NCBI RefSeq assembly: GCF_000720325.1 | Contig: NZ_JOJM01000047.1 | Location: 1-64,000 of the forward strand | DNA from: Streptomyces sp. NRRL B-1347 | Lineage (GTDB): Bacteria; Actinomycetota; Actinomycetes; Streptomycetales; Streptomycetaceae | DNA: 64,000 nucleotides | Direction of reading: 5' to 3' | Shown: piece by piece, positions 32,389-40,684 of the stretch | How the letters are laid out: the number at the start of each line of letters is the position of its first letter | How positions within the stretch are numbered: position 1 is the stretch's first letter | Made by a program: the position numbers and the translations under genes | The notes under the pieces: model-generated | The model's input: the letters and a program-made list of their open reading frames with translations, nothing else | Told to the model about the DNA's origin: nothing | Databases searched by the model: none

Positions 32389-33675
32389 GTGGACGACGCC
32401 ACCGACCCGTACCTGATCGTCTCGTCCGACTGCCACGCCGGGCTCCCCACCGAGGAGTACCGGCCCTACCTGGAGGCCCGCCACCACCGGGCCTTCGACG
32501 ACTTCCTCGCCGGGCGCGACCGGCGCCGCGAGGAGATGACCCGCCTGGGCATCCGCAACGAGGCCTTCGCCGCGAAGTGGTTCAGCGACAACGAAGAGGG
32601 CCTGAGGGGCGGCTGGGACGCCGGGCAGCGGATCAAGGAGCTGGACGGCGACGGCGTGGCCGCCGAGGTCGTCTTCCCGGACGCCGACGCCGTCGACAGC
32701 AGGACCGCCGCGCCCTTCGGGGTCGGCCTCGGCCTCTCCGGGGACCAGGACCCCGACCTCGGCATGGCGGGCGCGCAGGCGCACAACCGCTGGCTCGCCG
32801 ACTTCGTCTCCGAGCACCCCGAGCGGCACTGCGGCGTGGCACTGCTGCCCGTCACCGGAGATGCCGACCGGGTGGTGGCCGAGGTCCACCGGGCCAAGGA
32901 GTCGGGGCTCGGCGCGCTGCTGATCCCCTCCATGTGGGTCGACAAGGCGCCCTACCACGACCGCCGCTACGACCCCGTGTGGGCCGCGGCCGCCGCCTGC
33001 GCGATGCCGGTGCTGACCCACTCCGGGGCCGCGCCCCGGCACGAGTACGGCGACCACCTCGGCATCTACGTCTCCGAGGTGACGTGGTGGCCCGCGCGGC
33101 CCCTGTGGTTCCTGTTGTGGTCCGGGGTGTTCGAGCGCCACCCGGGGCTGCGCTTCGGCGTCGCGGAGTCCGGCTGCTGGTGGCTGCCGAACCTCCTGTG
33201 GTTCATGGACCGCCTCTACCTGGGCGCGCACGGCGGCAAGAAGCTGTCGCCGTTCGCCGAGCTGACGCGCCCGCCGCACGAGTACCTGGACCGGCAGGTG
33301 TTCGTCTGCGCCACCAACACCAAGCGCCGCGAGCTCGCCCAGCGCTACGAGATCGGCGTCGACAACATCCTGTGGGGCAGCGACTTCCCGCACCCCGAGG
33401 GCACCTGGCCCGACACGCGCGCGTGGCTGCGCGGGACCTTCCACGACATCCCGGTGGCGGAGACCCGGCGCATCCTCGGCCTCGCCGCCGCCGAGGTGTT
33501 CGGCTTCGACACCGCGCGGCTCGCCCCGCTGGCACGCCGCATCGGGCCGACCCCCGCCGACCTGGGCCAGGACCCCGACCAAGGCGCCGTTAGGGCCTCC
33601 TGGGCGCGCTCGCGCGAGGTCGGCCGCCACTGGCTGACCGGCCACGACTTCCCGACGCTAGGGGTGAACCCATGA
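32389..33675 (+). CDS. Amidohydrolase-2 family protein (first of a pair)
   Basis: 428 aa from a GTG at 32389 with AAGGGG upstream. TIM-barrel metal-dependent hydrolase/decarboxylase: VSSDCHAG at the N-terminus replaces the common DxH, PVLTHSG carries a metal-binding His, FGVAESGCWW a Glu, and ILWGSDFPHPEG the late Asp. These residues match the ACMSD/gamma-resorcylate decarboxylase branch, whose members cleave C-C bonds. It overlaps the next gene by four bases (ATGA). Confidence 0.87.
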   Translation: MDDATDPYLIVSSDCHAGLPTEEYRPYLEARHHRAFDDFLAGRDRRREEMTRLGIRNEAFAAKWFSDNEEGLRGGWDAGQRIKELDGDGVAAEVVFPDADAVDSRTAAPFGVGLGLSGDQDPDLGMAGAQAHNRWLADFVSEHPERHCGVALLPVTGDADRVVAEVHRAKESGLGALLIPSMWVDKAPYHDRRYDPVWAAAAACAMPVLTHSGAAPRHEYGDHLGIYVSEVTWWPARPLWFLLWSGVFERHPGLRFGVAESGCWWLPNLLWFMDRLYLGAHGGKKLSPFAELTRPPHEYLDRQVFVCATNTKRRELAQRYEIGVDNILWGSDFPHPEGTWPDTRAWLRGTFHDIPVAETRRILGLAAAEVFGFDTARLAPLARRIGPTPADLGQDPDQGAVRASWARSREVGRHWLTGHDFPTLGVNP

Positions 33676-34904
33676 CCGAGAGCGAGCGCTACACCGTCAT
33701 CTCCGCCGACTGCCACGCGGGCGCCGACCTCCTCGACTACAAGCCGTACCTGGAGTCCCGCCACCACGAGGACTTCGACGCCTGGGCGGCCACGTACGTC
33801 AATCCGCACGAGGACCTCCTCGCCGACACCGCCGACCGCAACTGGAACTCCGAGCGCCGGCTCGCCGAGCTGGCCCGGGACGGCATCGTCGCCGAGGTCG
33901 TCTTCCCCAACACCATCCCGCCCTTCTTCCCTTCGGCGTCCCTCATGGCACCCGCCCCGACGCGCGAGGAGTACGCGCTGCGCTGGGCGGGCCTGCGCGC
34001 CCACAACCGCTGGCTCGCCGACTTCTGCGCGGCCGCGCGGGGCCGCCGCGCGGGCGTCTTCCAGATCCTCCTCAACGACGTCGACGAAGCCGTCAAGGAG
34101 ATCCGCCGGTCGGTCACGGCGGGACTCACCGGCGGCCTGCTGCTCCCGGGCACCCCGCCGGGCTCGGGCCTGCCCGAGCTGCACGCGCGCGTGTACGACC
34201 CGATCTGGGCGGTCTGCGCCGAGCTCGGGGTGCCGGTCAACCACCACGCGGGCTCGGCGTCGCCGCCGCTCGGCGAGGAGCCCGCGGCGCGCGCGGTGTT
34301 CATGGTCGAGACGACGTGGTTCTCGCACCGGGCGCTGTGGCACCTGATGTTCGGCGGCGCCTTCCGCCGCCACCCCGGCCTGCGCCTGGTCCTCACCGAA
34401 CAGGGCTCGGGCTGGATCCCGGGCGTCCTGGAGATGCTGGACTACTACCACGGGCGGCTGGTCGCGGCGGCGACGCGGACGGACACCGCCGAGTCCAAGT
34501 TCGGGGCCGGGCTCGCGGGCCAGATGGGCAAGGGCCCGTCGCAGGTGTGGCGGGAGAACTGCTTCGTGGGCGCGAGCTTCATGCGCCCGCACGAGGCGGC
34601 GCTGCGGGAGCGCATCGGCCTGGACAAGGTCATGTGGGGCAGCGACTACCCGCACGACGAGGGCACGTACCCGTACTCCAGGGAGGGCCTGCGCGCCGCC
34701 TACGCGGGGCTGCCGCGCGCGGAGGTCGCGGCCATGGTCGGCGGCAACGCCGCGCGCGTGTACGGCTTCGACGTGGAGCGCCTCGACGCCCTCGCGGCCG
34801 AGGTCGGCCCCACGGCCGCGGAGCTCGCCGAACCCCTCAAGGAGCCTCCGGCCGACGCCACGAGTCCGGTGTTCGCCCCGGGAGGGTCGGTCCGCGTCTG
34901 GTGA
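33672..34904 (+). CDS. Amidohydrolase-2 family protein (second of a pair)
   Basis: 410 aa, a paralogue of the preceding gene with the same signposts: ISADCHAGADL, VPVNHHAGSASP, VLTEQGSGWIP and KVMWGSDYPHDEGTYP. The two are related but clearly different in the middle, which suggests two subunits or two successive steps rather than a recent duplication. It is coupled to the previous gene by an ATGA overlap and is the last gene of the operon. Confidence 0.87.
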   Translation: MTESERYTVISADCHAGADLLDYKPYLESRHHEDFDAWAATYVNPHEDLLADTADRNWNSERRLAELARDGIVAEVVFPNTIPPFFPSASLMAPAPTREEYALRWAGLRAHNRWLADFCAAARGRRAGVFQILLNDVDEAVKEIRRSVTAGLTGGLLLPGTPPGSGLPELHARVYDPIWAVCAELGVPVNHHAGSASPPLGEEPAARAVFMVETTWFSHRALWHLMFGGAFRRHPGLRLVLTEQGSGWIPGVLEMLDYYHGRLVAAATRTDTAESKFGAGLAGQMGKGPSQVWRENCFVGASFMRPHEAALRERIGLDKVMWGSDYPHDEGTYPYSREGLRAAYAGLPRAEVAAMVGGNAARVYGFDVERLDALAAEVGPTAAELAEPLKEPPADATSPVFAPGGSVRVW

Positions 34905-34928
34905 CGCGGGCGGTGCCATGCTCCCCCT

Positions 34929-35639
34929 GTGACGGAAGCCACGCATGAGGAAGCGCACGGCGGCGCCCTGGGGTCGCGCCTGAACTGGCTGCGGGCCGCC
35001 GTGCTCGGCGCCAACGACGGCGTGGTCTCCACCGCGGGCCTCGTCGTCGGCGTCGCCGGGGCCACCGACGACCGCGGCACCCTCCTGACGGCGGGCCTCG
35101 CGGGCCTGCTCGCGGGCTCCATGTCCATGGCGGCGGGCGAGTACGTGTCGGTGTCCACCCAGCGCGACTCCGAGAAGGCCGCCCTGGCCCAGGAGAAGCG
35201 CGAGCTGCGCGAGCAGCCGGAGGCCGAACTGGCGGAGCTGACCGACCTCCTGGCCGAGCGCGGGCTCAGCCGTGCCGTGGCCCGCGAGGCCGCGCAGCAG
35301 CTCACCGAGCGGGACGCGCTGCGCGCCCACGCGCGCGTGGAGCTCGGCATCGACCCCGACGAGCTCACCAACCCCTGGCACGCAGCGTGGGCGAGCTTCC
35401 TCGCGTTCACCGTCGGGGCCCTGCTCCCGCTGCTCGCGATCGTCCTGCCGTCCGCCTCCTGGCGCCTGCCCGTCACCGTCGTCTCGGTCCTGGCGGCGCT
35501 CGCCCTCACGGGCCTGGCGAGCGCCCGCCTGGGCGCGGCGAAGGCACGTCCCGCGGTCCTCAGGAACGTGCTGGGCGGGGCCCTCGCGATGGCGGTGACC
35601 CATGCGGCGGGAGCGCTCCTCGGAGCGGCCGGAGTGTGA
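34929..35639 (+). CDS. VIT1/CCC1-family transporter (iron/manganese)
   Basis: 236 aa. The N-terminal signature LRAAVLGANDGVVSTAGLVVGVAGA and SMSMAAGEYVSVSTQRDSE belong to VIT1/CCC1 proteins, which move Fe2+ or Mn2+ out of the cytoplasm. A cytosolic helical loop rich in Glu (about residues 80-145) corresponds to the metal-binding domain. Three helices complete the C-terminus. The start is a GTG at 34929 without a strong ribosome site, 24 bases after the amidohydrolase stop; it may be co-transcribed with that operon or have its own promoter. Confidence 0.87.
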   Translation: MTEATHEEAHGGALGSRLNWLRAAVLGANDGVVSTAGLVVGVAGATDDRGTLLTAGLAGLLAGSMSMAAGEYVSVSTQRDSEKAALAQEKRELREQPEAELAELTDLLAERGLSRAVAREAAQQLTERDALRAHARVELGIDPDELTNPWHAAWASFLAFTVGALLPLLAIVLPSASWRLPVTVVSVLAALALTGLASARLGAAKARPAVLRNVLGGALAMAVTHAAGALLGAAGV

Positions 35640-35685
35640 CCGGGGCCCGCGGGGCAATGGCGAAGATCGCCAACAACTCCGCGCG

Positions 35686-35709
35686 TACCGACGGTAATAC
35701 TTGTCGGTA
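35686..35709. promoter_or_regulatory. Operator-like TACCG/CGGTA half-sites upstream of the hydroxylase
   Basis: TACCGACGGTA (35686-35696) is a palindrome with a one-base centre. A further CGGTA ends at 35709, so TACCGAC and GTCGGTA also form a wider 7-bp inverted repeat. It lies 45-68 bases before the hydroxylase ATG. The cognate regulator is not in the neighbourhood. Confidence 0.5.
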
Positions 35710-35753
35710 ACAACCTCTAGGCAGCGACCCGGGAGCGCGCCTACGGTGACGGC

Positions 35754-36653
35754 ATGTCGTCCCCGAACCTGCCCGATGTGGTGCTCTGGTCGATCCCGGC
35801 CTTCGTGCTGCTCACCGTCGTCGAGATGGTGAGCGTCCGCGTGCATCCCGACGAGGACGCGGCCGGGTATGAGACGAAGGACGCGGCCACCAGCGTCACC
35901 ATGGGGCTCGGCAGCCTCGTCTTCGACCTGCTGTGGAAGGTCCCGATCGTCGCGATCTACTCGGCGCTGTACGCCCTGACGCCGCTGCGCGTGCCCGTCC
36001 TGTGGTGGACGGTGCCGCTGATGCTGCTCGCGCAGGACTTCTTCTACTACTGGTCCCACCGGGGGCACCACGTCATCCGCATCCTGTGGGCCTGCCACGT
36101 GGTGCACCACTCCAGCCGCAAGTTCAACCTGACGACCGCGCTGCGCCAGCCGTGGACGTCCCTCACGGTGTGGCCGTTCTACGTGCCGATGATCCTGCTG
36201 GGCGTGCACCCGGCGGCCGTCGCCTTCTGCTCGTCGGCCAACCTGGTCTACCAGTTCTGGGTCCACACCGAACGCATCGGCAAGCTGCCGCGGCCCGTCG
36301 AGTACGTCTTCAACACGCCCTCGCACCACCGGGTGCACCACGCGTCCCAGGGCGGCTACCTGGACCGCAACTTCGGCGGCATCCTGATCGTCTGGGACCG
36401 GATCTTCCGCTCCTGGATCCCGGAGACGGAGCGCCCCGTCTACGGCCTGACGAAGGACATCACCACGTACAACCCCCTGCGCGTGGCCACCCACGAGTAC
36501 GCGGCCATCGCCAAGGACCTGAGGAAGGCGACGAGTTGGCGAGCGCGAGCGGGCCACCTGTTCCGGGGCCCGGGCTGGCAACCGACACCACCACCGGAAG
36601 TGAAGGTTCCGGCCGTCGGACAGGAACAGAGGACGCCGGAGCGCGCGGCATGA
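35754..36653 (+). CDS. Sterol desaturase / fatty-acid hydroxylase superfamily membrane protein
   Basis: 299 aa with four or so membrane helices and the three histidine clusters that bind the di-iron centre: SHRGHH (about residue 102), HVVHHSS (about 118) and HRVHH (about 197). Relatives hydroxylate or desaturate lipids, carotenoids or ether lipids. Its stop overlaps the start of a lysoplasmalogenase-like gene (ATGA), which hints at a shared lipid pathway such as ether or vinyl-ether lipid handling. This is inference. Confidence 0.88.
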   Translation: MSSPNLPDVVLWSIPAFVLLTVVEMVSVRVHPDEDAAGYETKDAATSVTMGLGSLVFDLLWKVPIVAIYSALYALTPLRVPVLWWTVPLMLLAQDFFYYWSHRGHHVIRILWACHVVHHSSRKFNLTTALRQPWTSLTVWPFYVPMILLGVHPAAVAFCSSANLVYQFWVHTERIGKLPRPVEYVFNTPSHHRVHHASQGGYLDRNFGGILIVWDRIFRSWIPETERPVYGLTKDITTYNPLRVATHEYAAIAKDLRKATSWRARAGHLFRGPGWQPTPPPEVKVPAVGQEQRTPERAA

Positions 36654-37441
36654 CGACGCGCCCACGCCCCGTCTCCCCTGTGGGCAATCGTTCCGCAGGG
36701 CGAGTGGGGCATCCCCCGCTCGAGCGGAGCCGAGAGCTTGGGGAGGGGTGGGCACAGCCCACACCGCCCCGCAGCGACGACGAGACCTCCGCGGGGCGGA
36801 ACCGCTACGCCCCCTGGGCCCTCGCCGCCTTCGCCCTGGCCGCGCTCGGCGACCTGGCAGGCGTCGCGGCCGGCTCCGACCTCGCCCACACCGTCCTGAA
36901 GCCCCTCCTCATGCCGACGCTGGCCCTCTACGTGGTGTTCAGCGGCGGCCCCCGCCTCCTCGTGGCAGCGCTGGCCTTCGGCTGGGGCGGCGACACCCTC
37001 CTCCTGGCGGACGCCGACCCCGCGTTCCTCGCCGGAATGGTGTCCTTCGCGGCGGGCCACGTCTGCTACCTCGCCCTGTTCCGGCGGCACGGCACCGGCC
37101 ACCCCCGGGCCCGGGGCGCGGGCCTGGTCCTCGCCTACGGCGCGGCGCTCGGCGTCACCGTGGCGCTGCTCTGGCCCGACCTGCCGGCCGACATGCGGAT
37201 CCCGGTCGCGGGCTACAGCCTGCTCCTCACGGCGATGGCGGGCGGCGCCACCACCCTGGGTCTCACCGCGGCCACGGGCGGCGCGCTGTTCCTGCTGTCG
37301 GACACGCTCATCGCGACCGACGTGGCCGACTGGCCGCAGGCCCCGCGGCCCGACTTCTGGATCATGCTCACCTATCTGGCGGCCCAGGCCCTCCTGGCCC
37401 GCTCCGTCCTCACCAGCGGATCGGCAGCGGCACGGCGGTGA
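36650..37441 (+). CDS. Lysoplasmalogenase-like (YhhN/TMEM86) membrane protein
   Basis: 263 aa. After a hydrophilic N-terminus of about 50 residues there are eight hydrophobic helices typical of YhhN proteins (LKPLLMPTLALYVVF, GWGGDTLLL, FAAGHVCYLALF, LSDTLIA). The family hydrolyses the vinyl-ether bond of lysoplasmalogens. The ATG overlaps the upstream hydroxylase stop. Codons about 9-37 are made of a Streptomyces intergenic repeat (36675-36760), so part of the N-terminus is insertion-derived; the real start might be a later GTG. Its 3' end overlaps the convergent CopD-like gene by 32 bases. Confidence 0.8.
   Translation: MTTRPRPVSPVGNRSAGRVGHPPLERSRELGEGWAQPTPPRSDDETSAGRNRYAPWALAAFALAALGDLAGVAAGSDLAHTVLKPLLMPTLALYVVFSGGPRLLVAALAFGWGGDTLLLADADPAFLAGMVSFAAGHVCYLALFRRHGTGHPRARGAGLVLAYGAALGVTVALLWPDLPADMRIPVAGYSLLLTAMAGGATTLGLTAATGGALFLLSDTLIATDVADWPQAPRPDFWIMLTYLAAQALLARSVLTSGSAAARR
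36675..36760 (+). repeat. Second repeat family, inserted in the 5' end of the lysoplasmalogenase gene
   Basis: Contains GTGGGCAATCGTTCCGCAGG, then CCCCCGCTCGAGCG, AGCCGAGAGCTTGGGG and GTGGGCACA. The CCCCCGCTC...GAGAGCTTGGGG part can fold back on itself. From memory this string is frequent between genes in Streptomyces; here it is read in frame as coding sequence. Confidence 0.65.
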
Positions 37442-38525
37442 GCAGCGCCGACACGGCGACCACCGCGCCGAGTACGAACACCTCGGCGCGCGCGGGCGTG
37501 TAGGCGGCGGTCCTGTCGCCTCCGGAGTGCCGCTTCAGCCGGCGCCGGGCGAGCAGCGCGAGGACGGCGACGACGGCCACGAGCAGCAGCTTGGCGAGCA
37601 TCGTGCGGCCGTACGCGGTCGTCGTCAGCTGGTCGGCGACCGTGTCCGGCGGCATCCGGCGCAGCGTGCTGAGGATCCCGGTCGCGGTGATCGCGGCGAA
37701 CAGGACGGCGGCCACGCGCGCGTAGAGACCCAGTACAGCAACGGCCGCCTCCGGGGCGGACGTTCGCCAGCGCCACAGGATCCGCAGCGCGTACAGCAGG
37801 CCGCCCGCCCACAGCGCCGCGCACGTCAGATGGACCAGGGTCAGGCCGGAGCCCACCAGGGCGGCGTCCTCCGTGGGCGGGTGGGCGCGCAGCGCCTCCG
37901 CGACGACCACCGCCGCCAGCGGCAGGACCGCGCTGTCCGGGCGGCGCGTCCGCGCGCACAGCGCGGCCACGACGAACGCGTTGACCTCAAGGAGCGCGAG
38001 GCGGCCGTCCCGCGTCGCGTACAGGCCGCCGACGTCCAGGTCCGACGGCTGCTGCGGCACCAGATTGCCGCTGGCCACCACCGACGCGAGACCCAGTGCC
38101 GCGACGAAGCCCGCGCCCGCCGCCCACCACCCCCACGCGGGCGGCGCCGACGCCATCGGCGCCCCGGGCACACGGCGCGCGACGCGGCGCAGGAACACCT
38201 CGCCCAGCTGCACGCACAGCGCGGCGAACAGGACCGTCCGCAGAAACGTGATGCCCTGCGTGCCGGGCGCCTCGGCCTCGCCGGTACCGTCGAGCACGGC
38301 CGCGGGGCCGAACAGCGGTACCACCGCGGCGACGGCCACGAGCACGAGCAGGGCGAGGGCCCGGCCCGGCGACGGGCGGCGGCGCGCGGCACGGCGCTCC
38401 GCGCGCGGGGCGGTGTCCGCCTCTCCCGAGGCCTCGCCTTCCGCCGCCGCGCGGGCGCCCGCCGCCAGGGAGTCTCCGGTTTCCACGGACGGTCGTATGG
38501 TCACTACACGATCTTCACCAGTCAT
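37410..38525 (-). CDS. CopD-family membrane protein (copper handling)
   Basis: 371 aa. A charged N-terminus of about 55 residues is followed by nine or so membrane helices. The late part VHLTCAALWAGGLLYALRILWRW and MLAKLLLVAVVAVLALLARRRLKRH is the CopD signature (a conserved His in the former). CopD proteins move copper across the membrane, usually with CopC, which is absent here. The start may be the ATG at 38525 or the GTG at 38504; both have plausible ribosome sites. It converges on and overlaps the lysoplasmalogenase gene. Confidence 0.85.
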   Translation of the reverse strand: MTGEDRVVTIRPSVETGDSLAAGARAAAEGEASGEADTAPRAERRAARRRPSPGRALALLVLVAVAAVVPLFGPAAVLDGTGEAEAPGTQGITFLRTVLFAALCVQLGEVFLRRVARRVPGAPMASAPPAWGWWAAGAGFVAALGLASVVASGNLVPQQPSDLDVGGLYATRDGRLALLEVNAFVVAALCARTRRPDSAVLPLAAVVVAEALRAHPPTEDAALVGSGLTLVHLTCAALWAGGLLYALRILWRWRTSAPEAAVAVLGLYARVAAVLFAAITATGILSTLRRMPPDTVADQLTTTAYGRTMLAKLLLVAVVAVLALLARRRLKRHSGGDRTAAYTPARAEVFVLGAVVAVSALLTAVPLPIRW

Positions 38526-38588
38526 CCCACTCCGGGGCAAGTCCGGGCAAACAACTGGAGTGCTGCCTTTCCGCCCGCCGGGCCCTGG

Positions 38589-40022
38589 TCAGCGCCACAC
38601 GGGTGCGTCCGCGCCCCAAGGGCCCGGCGGGCGCGCCCAGTTCACCGGCCCGCCGGTGAAGGCGACCGGAGGGAGGGCGTGGCGCAGCCGCCCGAGGGGG
38701 CTGTCCGTGTGAGCGAGCCGGTCCGTGGGGTCGTACTCGACCGCGGGGCCGTGGGCGGCTGTCCCGTCGTCCGTCGGGCACCCCAGGGTGTCGTCACCGT
38801 CCACCGCTCCGGTCAGCCACGCCGCCGTGCGGGCCAACGCGAGCCGCGCCACCCGCGTGCCGCCCGCGCCGTCGGTGCGCTGCTCGGTGAGCGCCCGCAG
38901 GACCGCCGCGGCCAGCAGATAGCCCGTGCCGTGGTCCAGGGCCTGCGCGGGCAGCGCGCCGGGCTGCTCCTGCGAGCCCTCCAGGGCGGCGATGCCCGTC
39001 GCCACCTGCACCAGGCTGTCGAACCCGCGCCGGTGCGCCCACGGCCCCCGCGCGCCCCACGCCGACAGCTGCGCCACCACCAGACCCGGGCGGCGCTCGG
39101 CGAGCGCCTCGGGGGAGAGCCCGAACCGGTCGAGGGCGCCGGGCCGGTAGCCGGTCACCACCACGTCGGCCCCGGCGAGCAGTTCCTCGAACGTCCGCAG
39201 GCCCGCGCGGCCGCCGAGGTCGAGGGTCGTGGAGCGCTTGCCGAAGCCCGTGTCCGCGTGCTGGTCGGGTAGCTCCGGGCGGTGCGGCGGGTCCACGCGC
39301 AGCACGTCCGTGCCGAGCAGCGCGAGCGTGCGGGTCGCGACCGGGCCCGCGATGACCCGGGTGAGGTCGAGGACGCGCACCCCGGACGCGGGAAGCAGCG
39401 GGCCGAAGGGGAGCGGCGGGCCGTCGGACAGCGGCGGCAGGGTGCGCGGCGCGCCGCCGTCGAGCCGCTCGCGCTCCACGAGAGGCAGCCGCGCCACGGC
39501 CGCGGCCTGCGGGTGCGCGGCCCACTCCCGCGGGGTGCGCAGCGCGACGGCCAGGCCACCGGCGGCGTACACCATGTCTTCGATCTCGACGCCGGGCAGC
39601 GCCGCGAGCCGCGCTGCCACCGAGTCCACGGTCGCCGCGCTCTCTGAAAGACCGAGGGCGGCGAGCAGGCGCTCCCGGTGATGGGGGTAGTTCGCGTGCG
39701 TCCGCACCCAACCGTCGGCGGTACGCCAGAACCGCGACAGGGGCGCGAAGGTGACCGGCGCGCGCCCGTCCACGAGCAGTTGCCGTTCACTGGTGAACGC
39801 GGCGGCCACGGCACCGTCGTCCACGCGCGCGTGCGGTACGGACCGCCCCGTGCGCAGGGCCGCGAGCTCGGCCGCCGCGAGCGCGCAGACACCGACGCAG
39901 GCCCGCGCGAGGGCGCGCACGGGAAGCCGCGCGATCAGGGTGTCGTCGCGCACCACCGGGGAGAGGTGCGCCAACGTCTCCGGGGCACCACCGAGCGCCG
40001 CCCAGGCGTACGAGGCCCGCAC
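38589..40022 (-). CDS. Family III CoA transferase (CaiB/BaiF type) with an extra N-terminal half
   Basis: 477 aa. The recognisable CaiB/BaiF core starts near residue 225: VRVLDLTRVIAGPVATRTLALLGTDVLRVDPP, then TLDLGGRAGLRTFEELLAGADVVVTGYRPGAL. ALDHGTGYLL includes the likely catalytic aspartate. The first 220 residues look like a degenerate second copy with VRTHANYPHHRERLLAALG, so it may be a fused dimer-type enzyme. The GTG at 40022 shares a base with the TAG of the preceding membrane-protein gene. A longer frame beyond 40022 runs antiphase through the peptidase gene and is not real. Confidence 0.85.
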   Translation of the reverse strand: MRASYAWAALGGAPETLAHLSPVVRDDTLIARLPVRALARACVGVCALAAAELAALRTGRSVPHARVDDGAVAAAFTSERQLLVDGRAPVTFAPLSRFWRTADGWVRTHANYPHHRERLLAALGLSESAATVDSVAARLAALPGVEIEDMVYAAGGLAVALRTPREWAAHPQAAAVARLPLVERERLDGGAPRTLPPLSDGPPLPFGPLLPASGVRVLDLTRVIAGPVATRTLALLGTDVLRVDPPHRPELPDQHADTGFGKRSTTLDLGGRAGLRTFEELLAGADVVVTGYRPGALDRFGLSPEALAERRPGLVVAQLSAWGARGPWAHRRGFDSLVQVATGIAALEGSQEQPGALPAQALDHGTGYLLAAAVLRALTEQRTDGAGGTRVARLALARTAAWLTGAVDGDDTLGCPTDDGTAAHGPAVEYDPTDRLAHTDSPLGRLRHALPPVAFTGGPVNWARPPGPWGADAPVWR

Positions 40023-40588
40023 TACGGGGTCGGTCCCGTGGCCCCGGGCTCCGAGGCCGCCGACCACCACAGCCGGATCTCGTCCGCGGGGTCCGAGGGC
40101 CGCAGCTCCCAGCCGCGCGCGGTGGCAGCCTCGACCACGTAGCCGCCGCCCACGCCCCGGTACTTGCGCAGCGGCACCTCGCACTCCGTCGGCGGGTTGG
40201 GCTTCTTGTCCTCCTTGGGCTTCGACGCCCGCTTCGTCCAGGTGTCGAGATATCCGTCGACCCGCGCCCGGTAGAAGGCGGCGTCGCCCTCGTGCCGCAG
40301 CTCGGGCCAGGTCACGGTCCAGCGCGGCCAGATCGAGATCAGCCCCAGGACCCGGTCCATGACGCGGTCGGCGCCGCTCTCGAACCCCGGGATCACGGTG
40401 AGGATCTCCGCGAACAGGGCGATCACGAAGGCCACCACGGCGAGGACGAGCAGCAGCAGCCACCACACCGGCAGCACGACCACCGTGACCAGGAACCGCA
40501 GGACCAGCTGCCACGTCGGGCGCACCGGCTCGGCGCGCCACTGCTCGGGGCCTTCGTGGACGAATGACGAGTCTCGGTAGGCGTACAT
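40022..40588 (-). CDS. Membrane protein of unknown function, coupled to the CoA transferase
   Basis: 188 aa. After 25 polar residues come one or two membrane helices (LVLRFLVTVVVLPVWWLLLLVLAVVAFVIALFAEIL). A soluble domain with Trp/Arg/Lys residues follows (FYRARVDGYLDTWTKRASK, ECEVPLRKYRGVGGGYVVEAATARGWEL). I do not recognise the family. The ATG at 40588 is preferred to the one at 40597 because AGAGG is eight bases before it. Its stop is fused to the CoA-transferase start (TAGTG). Confidence 0.7.
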   Translation of the reverse strand: MYAYRDSSFVHEGPEQWRAEPVRPTWQLVLRFLVTVVVLPVWWLLLLVLAVVAFVIALFAEILTVIPGFESGADRVMDRVLGLISIWPRWTVTWPELRHEGDAAFYRARVDGYLDTWTKRASKPKEDKKPNPPTECEVPLRKYRGVGGGYVVEAATARGWELRPSDPADEIRLWWSAASEPGATGPTP

Positions 40589-40684
40589 GAGCGGCATCCT
40601 CTCGCGAGGGGCCGGGCGGTCCGCAACCGCCCGGCCCCGACCGCCTCCCGGCGGTCCCAGTTGCTCCCGTAAGGGGCTGCTTCG

